Below, piece after piece: positions 1 to 5,971 of a DNA stretch of 9,988 nt. This DNA comes from Ignavibacteria bacterium UBA6688 (lineage in GTDB: Bacteria; Bacteroidota; Ignavibacteria; UBA10030). The notes beneath the pieces are model-generated. The model ran no database searches and was not told the origin of the DNA. It saw only the letters and a program-made list of their open reading frames with translations. Position 1 is the stretch's first letter; each line of letters starts with the position of its first letter. The stretch spans positions 1 to 9,988 of the forward strand of contig DKJQ01000296.1 in the NCBI GenBank assembly GCA_002454845.1. The letters are read 5' to 3'. Both the position numbers and the translations under genes were made by a program.

Positions 1-865
1 GGTACCGGAGGGACTTACACGCGTCATACAGAGTCTTCTGGTAATTTCGTTGTTGATCCAAGGGGCGCTGTGGGGGAACAAAATTATTACCTACTGGCTT
101 GGCAAGTCGATGAAGAAGCGGATCGAGAAGGACGCTGCCAGCGCCACCACGCTCGCGGCTCTCGGTTTCATCAGCCGGTTGATGCTTTGGTCTGTTATTC
201 TTCTGCTTGCGCTCGACAACCTCGGTGTCAACATTACCACGCTGGTTGCCGGGTTTGGTGTCGGAGGTATCGCCATTGCTCTTGCCATGCAGACGATCCT
301 GGGTGACCTCTTCTCTTCCCTCTCGATCGTGCTGGACAAGCCGTTTGTCATCGGCGACTTCATCATTGTGGACGAGTATCTGGGAAGCGTGGAATATATC
401 GGGTTGAAGACCACCCGCATCCGGAGTCTCTCGGGTGAACAAATTGTCTTCTCCAACTCCGACCTTCTTCAGAGCCGGATCCGGAACTACAAGCGCATGT
501 TCGAGCGTCGCATTGTATTCACGATCGGCGTGACCTACCAGACGCCGTACGACAAAGTGGCATGGATCCCGGGGAAAATGAAGGAGATCATCGAAGCCCA
601 GCCTCTTGCTCGGTTCGACAGGGCGCATTTCAAGGAATACGGCGATTCGGCCCTTCTGTATGAGGGGGTCTACTATGTCAAGAGCCCCGATTTTGCCGCG
701 TACATGGATACACAGCAGGCGATTAACTTAGAATTGTATAAAGTTTTCGCGGACAACGGCGTTGATTTCGCTTATCCGACGCGGACCCTGCACGTTGTTC
801 AACAGCCGGTCGCCGAGCCCGTGAACCTGGCACCCCGGAATCCTGAGAAGAGGGGAACACCATGA
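1..865 (+). CDS. MscS-family mechanosensitive ion channel, 5'-truncated by the window edge
   Basis: Small-conductance mechanosensitive channel, an inner-membrane pore that opens under membrane tension and releases solutes on hypo-osmotic shock. The reading frame is open from base 2 to the stop at 863-865, giving 287 visible residues, so the start lies upstream. The TTG at base 50 has no convincing ribosome site and falls inside a hydrophobic helix. Two membrane helices are visible (about residues 8-25 and 48-66). They are followed by the pore-lining TM3 with the glycine/alanine pattern GFGVGGIAIALAMQ and the family signature LGDLFSSLSIVLDKPF (about residues 91-110). The cytoplasmic beta and alpha/beta domains follow, including the GVTYQTPYDKV and DFAYPTRTLHV motifs that mark the MscS C-terminal region. 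Its stop overlaps the next start (ATGA), so it is probably co-transcribed and translationally coupled with the trehalose gene. The type resembles YnaI/YbdG-like channels more than short E. coli MscS, but the missing N-terminus prevents a firm subfamily call. Confidence 0.93.
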   Translation, partial: VPEGLTRVIQSLLVISLLIQGALWGNKIITYWLGKSMKKRIEKDAASATTLAALGFISRLMLWSVILLLALDNLGVNITTLVAGFGVGGIAIALAMQTILGDLFSSLSIVLDKPFVIGDFIIVDEYLGSVEYIGLKTTRIRSLSGEQIVFSNSDLLQSRIRNYKRMFERRIVFTIGVTYQTPYDKVAWIPGKMKEIIEAQPLARFDRAHFKEYGDSALLYEGVYYVKSPDFAAYMDTQQAINLELYKVFADNGVDFAYPTRTLHVVQQPVAEPVNLAPRNPEKRGTP

Positions 866-3072
866 CTGAGGCCGGGAAGAAGAGAATCCTGATCGTCTCG
901 AACCGCCTTCCCGTCAGCATTCAATATGGGGGACACGGCCCTGAGGTAACCCCGAGTAGCGGCGGTTTGGTGACGGGACTGCTGTCACTGCAAAGTGAGT
1001 TCGGCATGGAATGGATTGGATGGCCGGGTGTTGTCGCAAAGGCGGACCGGCCGGTGATCGAGCGGACGCTGAAGGAGGAGTACGGCTTTCATCCGGTCTT
1101 CATGTCCGAACATACCTCCGAACGGTACTACGAAGGGTTCTCCAACAGAAGCATCTGGCCCACCTTTCACTCTCTCCCCTCGTACGCGAAGTTTCTGCTA
1201 CCCGAGTGGGAGGCCTACAAGAAAGCTAATAGGCTCTTCGCGGAAAAAGTGCTCGAGCTCTATCAACCGGGCGACACGATCTGGATTCACGATTATCACC
1301 TCCTTCTGCTTTCACAACAACTCCGCGAGCGGATCCCTGACGCAACGATCGGATTCTTTCTTCATATTCCTTTCCCCCATTACGACATCTTCCGCCTGAT
1401 GCCGCAGCACCGGGAAATCCTGGAGAGCATGCTCGCTCTGGATTTGATCGGCTTCCACACCCACGACTATGCCCAGGCGTTCCTGGGCTGTGTGCGCCGG
1501 ATCCTGGGGCGTGACAATACGCTGGGACAGATCATGGTCGGCAACCGGATCGTTCAGGTCGATGTTTTTCCGATGGGGATCGATTTTCAAAAATATTCAA
1601 CGGCAGTCCGGGACCCGATCCTGGAGGGGGAGATCGGAAAAATCCGTCGCAGGATGAGCTCGCGCAAGACCGTCTTTAAAGTTTCCCGCCTCGACTATAC
1701 GAAAGGTGTTCCAGAGAGCCTGCGCGCGATCCGGACATTCTTTCGCCGCTACCCGCCATGGCATGAAAAAATCGTTTTTGTCCTCGTGGTGGTTCCCTCA
1801 CGGGAGCGGGTCGAGCGGTACGCCGCGTTGAAACGGGAGATCGACGAGCTTGTTGGGAACATCAACAGCGAATTCGGGACGCTCGACTGGACCCCCATCC
1901 GGTATATCTACCGGTCGCTCACATTCGGGGAGTTGGTCGGCCTCTACCAGAGCGCCGACATCGCCCTGGTGACGCCGTTGCGGGATGGCATGAATCTGAT
2001 CGCCAAGGAGTACCTTGCTGTCAAGGAAGATAACACCGGGGTGCTGATCCTCAGCGAGCTGGCCGGCGCGGCGAAAGAGTTGGTCGAAGCCATTCAAGTC
2101 AACCCGAACAGTGATGAGGAAATCTGCGAGGCACTGAACGTCGCCGTCTCGATGCCTATCGAAGAACAGCAACGCCGCAACCGTCCCATGCGACAACGGC
2201 TGGAGACCCACGACATTCACCAATGGACACAACAGTTCTTCACCAGGTTGAGGGACATCAGGGAAACGACAAGGAACCTCGAAGTCAAACAACTCGACGA
2301 CCCGGCAAAAAAGCGCATCCAATCGGAGTTCATGAACGCGACAACCCGGCTGATCCTGCTCGATTACGACGGTACGCTGGTGCCGTTCGCCGGAGAACCC
2401 CATCTGGCGACCCCGGATAACGAACTTGTTGCCACACTGAAGCATCTGTCGGTTCTTCCGGACACCACCACGGTGATCCTCAGCGGTCGCGACAAAGATT
2501 CGTTGGATGCATGGTTCAACACAACAGGTGCGATCCTCGTTGCCGAGCATGGAGGCTGGGTGAAGCGATCTCCCTCTGAGGAATGGGAGCCGACCATCGC
2601 TCCATCAAGCGACTCATGGAAGAAGGAGATCAGGCCCATCCTCGACCTCCACGTCGATCGCATCCCCGGATCGTTCGTCGAAGAGAAAAATTTTTCCCTC
2701 GTCTGGCACTATCGCAAGGCAGAGAGTGAATCGGCTTCGTTTGCCGCGCGCGAGCTGCTTGACATGCTCTCAAACCTGACGACCAACCTCGATATTCACA
2801 TTTTGCCCGGCAACAAAACCATTGAAGTGAGAACAACCGGAATCAGTAAAGGGGCATTCTACCTGCGCTTCTTCGCCACTGTTCAGTTTCCCTTCATCAT
2901 TGCAGCGGGGGATGACTGGACGGATGAAGACCTCTTTGCGGTCCTTCCGCCGGAGGCCTACTCGATCAAAGTCGGACTGCAGATGTCGAAGGCCCGCTAT
3001 AATGTCCCTGCCTATCAGGACATCCGCTCCCTATTACATGAACTGACGGAGGCTGCCCATGCGCGCCATTGA
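862..3072 (+). CDS. Bifunctional trehalose-6-phosphate synthase / trehalose-6-phosphate phosphatase (OtsA-OtsB fusion)
   Basis: This cytoplasmic 736-residue enzyme should make trehalose-6-phosphate from a nucleotide-glucose and glucose-6-phosphate and then remove the phosphate. Residues 8-465 are a GT20 synthase. The glycine loop is PSSGGL (31-36). Residues matching E. coli OtsA at a constant +14 offset are Y90, W99, D144 (HDYHL), H168, R276, K281, D375 (RDGMNL) and E383, so the synthase half looks active. Residues 495-730 are a HAD-type phosphatase: DYDGT with nucleophile D501 and acid D503, the SGRD motif (541-544), EHGG (562-565), K663 in the GISKG stretch, and GDDWTDED (683-690). The start is ATG 862, preceded by AGGGG at 851-855. 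It overlaps the channel gene by 4 bases and the next gene by 14. Fused TPS/TPP proteins are known in Cytophaga and other Bacteroidota. I infer no loss of function in either half. Confidence 0.95.
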   Translation: MTEAGKKRILIVSNRLPVSIQYGGHGPEVTPSSGGLVTGLLSLQSEFGMEWIGWPGVVAKADRPVIERTLKEEYGFHPVFMSEHTSERYYEGFSNRSIWPTFHSLPSYAKFLLPEWEAYKKANRLFAEKVLELYQPGDTIWIHDYHLLLLSQQLRERIPDATIGFFLHIPFPHYDIFRLMPQHREILESMLALDLIGFHTHDYAQAFLGCVRRILGRDNTLGQIMVGNRIVQVDVFPMGIDFQKYSTAVRDPILEGEIGKIRRRMSSRKTVFKVSRLDYTKGVPESLRAIRTFFRRYPPWHEKIVFVLVVVPSRERVERYAALKREIDELVGNINSEFGTLDWTPIRYIYRSLTFGELVGLYQSADIALVTPLRDGMNLIAKEYLAVKEDNTGVLILSELAGAAKELVEAIQVNPNSDEEICEALNVAVSMPIEEQQRRNRPMRQRLETHDIHQWTQQFFTRLRDIRETTRNLEVKQLDDPAKKRIQSEFMNATTRLILLDYDGTLVPFAGEPHLATPDNELVATLKHLSVLPDTTTVILSGRDKDSLDAWFNTTGAILVAEHGGWVKRSPSEEWEPTIAPSSDSWKKEIRPILDLHVDRIPGSFVEEKNFSLVWHYRKAESESASFAARELLDMLSNLTTNLDIHILPGNKTIEVRTTGISKGAFYLRFFATVQFPFIIAAGDDWTDEDLFAVLPPEAYSIKVGLQMSKARYNVPAYQDIRSLLHELTEAAHARH
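3048..3052 (+). promoter_or_regulatory. Shine-Dalgarno site for treT inside the upstream gene
   Basis: GGAGG lies six bases before ATG 3059, within the last codons of the synthase/phosphatase gene. It supports the 3059 start and a 14-base overlap between the genes. A second ATG at 3072, sharing its A with the upstream TGA stop, is in another frame and is not used. Confidence 0.75.
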
Positions 3073-4267
3073 TGAATACCGGCATATTGTTGGCGACAAA
3101 GTGATCTCGGAAATCATTCAACTTGCCCGGAATCTTCACGGCCTGCGGGTCCTGCACATCAACTCGACGTACTATGGAGGCGGGGTCGCGGAGATGCTGT
3201 ATTCCCTCATCCCCCTCCTCAACGACGTTGGCGTGTCGACCGACTGGCGGATCCTGCGCGGAACCCCGGAGTTTTTCACCATCACCAAAAAGTTCCATAA
3301 CGCGGTACAGGGAGATCCCATCAATCTCACCGAGGTCAAAAAGGCACTCTACCTGCAGAACAACCAGGATTTCGCCTCCTATTGCATGATCGATGCGGAC
3401 TGTGTCATCATCCATGATCCGCAGCCGCTCCCCCTCATTCGATTCTACAAAAAGAAACAACCGTGGATCTGGCGCTGTCACGTCGATCTCTCCCATCCCA
3501 ACCAACAGCTCTGGGACTACCTCCGGGGGTTCATCCTTCGGTACGACCGCGTGATTGTCTCCGATACAAAATACATGAAGGAAGACCTGCCGGTCCCCCA
3601 CTCCATCATTCACCCGATCATCGATCCTCTCTCCTCAAAGAACCGGGATATTTCACCAACCCTTATTGCCAAAACGCTGAAGAAGCACGGAGTGCCGACC
3701 GACAAGCCGATCATCACACAAATTTCCCGTTTTGACAAATGGAAGGACCCGGCCAACGTCATCGAGATGTACAAGCTTGTCAAGGCGCAGGTGGATTGCC
3801 GGCTTGTGTTGTGCGGCAGCATGGCGACCGACGACCCCGAAGGGATTACGATTTATGAGAAGATCGTGAAGCTTGCGAACAATGAAATTGCCTCGAAGAA
3901 TGTTATCCTGCTCACCGTCGAGGACAACATCCTTGTCAACGCGCTGCAGCGTGTCTCCGCGGTGGTCATTCAGAAATCGATCCGTGAAGGATTCGGCCTC
4001 ACCGTCACCGAAGCGCTCTGGAAGGAGACGCCGGTCGTCGCCTCCAACATCGGCGGCATTCCTCTGCAAATGGTGGATGGAGAAACAGGGTACCTCATCG
4101 ACCCCTACGATATCAAAACCGGGGCCGCCCGGATTATTGCGTTGCTTAAGAATCCGGCCGAAGCCAAGCGCCTCGGCGCCAACGGCAAGGAACTGGTCCG
4201 AAAGAAGTTTCTGATCACTCGTCATTTATCCGACGACCTGAAACTCCTGAACGAACTGTTCGGGTAA
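3059..4267 (+). CDS. treT: Trehalose glycosyltransferring synthase (TreT-like, GT4)
   Basis: This 402-residue cytoplasmic GT-B glycosyltransferase should join glucose from an NDP-glucose directly to free glucose to form trehalose, a reversible reaction in characterised TreT enzymes. The N-terminal domain carries INSTYYGGGVAEML (35-47, glycine loop 40-42), the TreT-typical EFFTITKKFHNAVQG (71-85), HDPQP (119-123) and RCHVDLS (139-145). The C-terminal nucleotide-sugar domain has QISRFDKWKD (221-230, with R224 and K229), DDPEG (258-262) and the GT4 EX7E pair E310 and E318 in SIREGFGLTVTEALW. From memory these segments match Pyrococcus horikoshii TreT closely along the whole length. The length is typical of TreT. 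A trehalose phosphorylase of the same GT4 clan is the main alternative, since the two are related and share the fold. The gene is the last of the channel-trehalose set and is followed by an intrinsic terminator. Confidence 0.88.
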   Translation: MRAIDEYRHIVGDKVISEIIQLARNLHGLRVLHINSTYYGGGVAEMLYSLIPLLNDVGVSTDWRILRGTPEFFTITKKFHNAVQGDPINLTEVKKALYLQNNQDFASYCMIDADCVIIHDPQPLPLIRFYKKKQPWIWRCHVDLSHPNQQLWDYLRGFILRYDRVIVSDTKYMKEDLPVPHSIIHPIIDPLSSKNRDISPTLIAKTLKKHGVPTDKPIITQISRFDKWKDPANVIEMYKLVKAQVDCRLVLCGSMATDDPEGITIYEKIVKLANNEIASKNVILLTVEDNILVNALQRVSAVVIQKSIREGFGLTVTEALWKETPVVASNIGGIPLQMVDGETGYLIDPYDIKTGAARIIALLKNPAEAKRLGANGKELVRKKFLITRHLSDDLKLLNELFG

Positions 4268-4280
4268 GACCCAGCGCAGG

Positions 4281-4310
4281 AAGGCCCGCACCGGTTGCGG
4301 GCTTTCTTTT
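4281..4310 (+). terminator. Rho-independent terminator after treT
   Basis: An inverted repeat GCCCGCA (4284-4290) and TGCGGGC (4296-4302) with a 5-base loop extends outward by A-T and G-T pairs to about ten base pairs, 4281-4305. A T-rich run (TTTCTTTT, 4303-4310) follows. It sits 13 bases past the treT stop and should end the mscS-TPS/TPP-treT transcript. Confidence 0.85.
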
Positions 4311-4370
4311 GTGTCCGAGTCTCCCTATCTTAGCCCGTGCTTTTCCATCCGCACCCCCATTGCCCTATTG

Positions 4371-4377
4371 AAGGAGG
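4371..4377 (+). promoter_or_regulatory. Strong Shine-Dalgarno site fixing the aminopeptidase start
   Basis: AAGGAGG ends four bases before ATG 4382. It decides in favour of this start over an in-frame ATG at 4337, which would place fifteen polar residues before the signal peptide. I could not identify a convincing promoter in the gap 4311-4370. Confidence 0.85.
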
Positions 4378-4381
4378 ATCC

Positions 4382-5848
4382 ATGAATCAACGGGCGCATC
4401 TCGTTCTTCTGCTGCTGGTTTCCATTGTTTCTTTGGTTTCAGGGCAGGAAGGATTCCCGCTCTTTACAAAGGACTTCCCGCCCGAAGAGTTTGCCCAACG
4501 ACGCGCGGCAGTGTACGAGGCCATCGGACCGGCGGCCCTTGCGCTCGTTCAGGGGACCCCCATGCAGGACAACAATACGCGGTTCCGGCAATCAGCTGAT
4601 TTCTATTATCTTTGCGGGATTGAATCACCCCACGCCTACCTTCTGCTCGATGGCAGCCAGAAGCGTGCCACGCTGTTTCTCCCACACCGGAACGAAGCCC
4701 GTGAGCGGAGTGAGGGCAAAACCCTCTCGGCAGAGGACGCCGAGTTGATCAAACAACTGTCGGGGATCGATGCCGTTTCGAGTTCCGATCTCCTGCAAGA
4801 ACAACTTGCGCGCTTTGCGCGCACACAGTCCATCACAACCTTGTACACGCCGTTTGCGCCGGCGGAGGGATTTGCCGGAGGAAGGGATGTCGGATTGCGG
4901 GGCGCTGCGGATATTGCCTCTGATCCCCTCGATGGTCGTCCGTCGCGGGCAGGGCATCTCATTCACCTGCTGAAGACACGGCTTCCGCATTTCGAGGTGA
5001 AGAATCTCAACCCCATCATCGACAACCTTCGGTTGATCAAGAGCCCTCGGGAGATCGAACTGATTCGAAGAGCCACGATCCTCTCATGTGAAGCTCTAAG
5101 GGAATCCATGCGATCCACAAAGCCGGGCATCTATGAACATGAACTGGACGGGGTTGCGAAGTTCGTCTATTACCGGAACGGGGCGCAGGGGGAAGCGTAC
5201 TATTCCCTGGTGGCCAGCGGGCGAAACGCTTGGTACCCGCACTATAATGCCGGCAAGCGACAGATGCTGGACGGGGATTTTCTGCTGATGGATTTTGCCC
5301 CGGACTACGGGTACTACATGAGCGATATCACCCGGCAGTGGCCCGTGAACGGCAAATTCAACTCGTGGCAACGGGAGCTGTACGGTTTCTACGTCAAATG
5401 TTATCGCTCGATCCTTAAGGCGATCCGTCCCGGCGTCACCGCGCAGAAGATCAAACAGGAGGCCGCCTCGGAGATGGAAAAAATCCTCGCCTCCTCCCGG
5501 TTTTCCAAACCGATCTATGAAACGGCAGCGAAGAATTTCGTCTCCGGTTACAAAACCGGGGCACAAAACCCGCGTACCTCGCTCGGGCACTGGGTCGGGA
5601 TGGGGGTCCATGATATTGGACAGGACTGGGGCCCATTGCGTCCGGGCATGGTCTTTACCATCGAGCCTGCGCTCCGCGTGCCGGAAGAGCAGATCTATAT
5701 ACGGCTGGAAGACCTCATCGTTATTACTGAAACGGGGGCCGATATCATCTCCGAGTATCTCCCGATGGATATCGACGGGATCGAGAAAATCATGAGGGAA
5801 GAAGGGTTCCTGAAGCGGTATCCCAAAATCGACTTGAGGAAGAAGTAA
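4382..5848 (+). CDS. Secreted Xaa-Pro aminopeptidase (aminopeptidase P, M24B)
   Basis: This 488-residue metallopeptidase removes the N-terminal residue from peptides with proline in second position. It begins with a signal peptide: basic NQR, a hydrophobic run HLVLLLLVSIVSLV, then a likely signal peptidase I site near SG-QE (about residue 21). No lipobox cysteine is present, so it is probably periplasmic or exported. Residues about 30-150 are the AMP_N domain (FRQSADFYYLCGIESPHAYL). The pita-bread catalytic domain follows from about residue 220. The di-metal ligands are all visible: D304 (LLMDFAPD), D315 (YMSDITR), H403 (GHWVG), E428 (TIEPAL) and E443 (RLEDLIV). The additional active-site histidine is H410 (VHDIG). 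The gene stands between two terminators, so it is probably a single-gene unit. Its products could supply proline or proline peptides, but that link to osmoprotection is conjecture. Confidence 0.93.
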   Translation: MNQRAHLVLLLLVSIVSLVSGQEGFPLFTKDFPPEEFAQRRAAVYEAIGPAALALVQGTPMQDNNTRFRQSADFYYLCGIESPHAYLLLDGSQKRATLFLPHRNEARERSEGKTLSAEDAELIKQLSGIDAVSSSDLLQEQLARFARTQSITTLYTPFAPAEGFAGGRDVGLRGAADIASDPLDGRPSRAGHLIHLLKTRLPHFEVKNLNPIIDNLRLIKSPREIELIRRATILSCEALRESMRSTKPGIYEHELDGVAKFVYYRNGAQGEAYYSLVASGRNAWYPHYNAGKRQMLDGDFLLMDFAPDYGYYMSDITRQWPVNGKFNSWQRELYGFYVKCYRSILKAIRPGVTAQKIKQEAASEMEKILASSRFSKPIYETAAKNFVSGYKTGAQNPRTSLGHWVGMGVHDIGQDWGPLRPGMVFTIEPALRVPEEQIYIRLEDLIVITETGADIISEYLPMDIDGIEKIMREEGFLKRYPKIDLRKK

Positions 5849-5850
5849 AA

Positions 5851-5876
5851 CCGCCAAGTCGTCCGGCGGGATTTTT
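5851..5876 (+). terminator. Probable weak intrinsic terminator after the aminopeptidase
   Basis: CCGCC (5851-5855) pairs with GGCGG (5865-5869) across a 9-base loop, followed by GATTTTT (5870-5876). The stem is short but GC-rich and begins two bases after the stop codon. A competing pairing of CGTCCG (5860-5865) with CGGACG (5882-5887) overlaps the right arm. Confidence 0.55.
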
Positions 5877-5878
5877 CC

Positions 5879-5930
5879 CCTCGGACGAAACCGTTCCCGT
5901 TTCCCCATCGCAGCCTTCAACCTCGGACGA
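5879..5930 (+). repeat. Ten-base direct repeat in the trkH leader
   Basis: CCTCGGACGA occurs at 5879-5888 and again at 5921-5930, start-to-start spacing 42 bases, within the 114-base gap before the potassium transporter. It could be a pair of protein-binding sites, but two copies of ten bases are weak evidence. Confidence 0.35.
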
Positions 5931-5963
5931 TGGGGTTATCGTATGTCCCACAACCCTGATGGG
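5903..5963 (+). promoter_or_regulatory. Possible alternative hairpins in the trkH leader
   Basis: CCCCATCG (5903-5910) is perfectly complementary to CGATGGGG (5928-5935), giving an 8-bp hairpin with a 17-base loop. The same left arm can instead pair over six bases with GATGGG (5958-5963), just before or at the start of trkH. Mutually exclusive pairings like this can act as a translational switch. No known riboswitch class is recognised, and the gap looks too short for the c-di-AMP ydaO type. Confidence 0.3.
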
Positions 5964-5971
5964 TGCTTCGT

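Noticed and set aside
50..52. TTG at base 50 as the channel's start
   Set aside because: The frame stays open to the window edge, the upstream codons continue a hydrophobic helix, and no Shine-Dalgarno site precedes the TTG. The gene is truncated by the window, not short.
1798..2550. Minus-strand open frame of 250 codons inside the TPS/TPP gene
   Set aside because: The opposite frame encodes a protein with intact catalytic motifs throughout. The minus-strand translation shows no recognisable domain, and long antisense frames are common in GC-rich genes.
3653..4225. Minus-strand open frame of 190 codons opposite treT
   Set aside because: It is a mirror of the conserved GT4 C-terminal domain, with no motif of its own.
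3059..4267. Sucrose synthase/phosphate synthase or a general cell-wall GT4 instead of TreT
   Set aside because: The EFFTITKKFHNAVQG, HDPQP and RCHVDLS segments are those of TreT and related trehalose phosphorylases, not of sucrose or cell-wall transferases.
4337..4381. Earlier in-frame ATG for the aminopeptidase
   Set aside because: It would add a His/Pro-rich stretch before the signal peptide and has no ribosome site, whereas AAGGAGG sits just before ATG 4382.
5096..5920. Minus-strand open frame of 274 codons opposite the aminopeptidase
   Set aside because: It lies antisense to the metal-ligand region of a well-supported gene, and its translation resembles no family I know.
5849..5971. Known c-di-AMP or K+-sensing riboswitch before trkH
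   Set aside because: The gap is only about 120 bases, includes a terminator, and lacks the conserved segments I would expect. Only simple hairpins can be supported.
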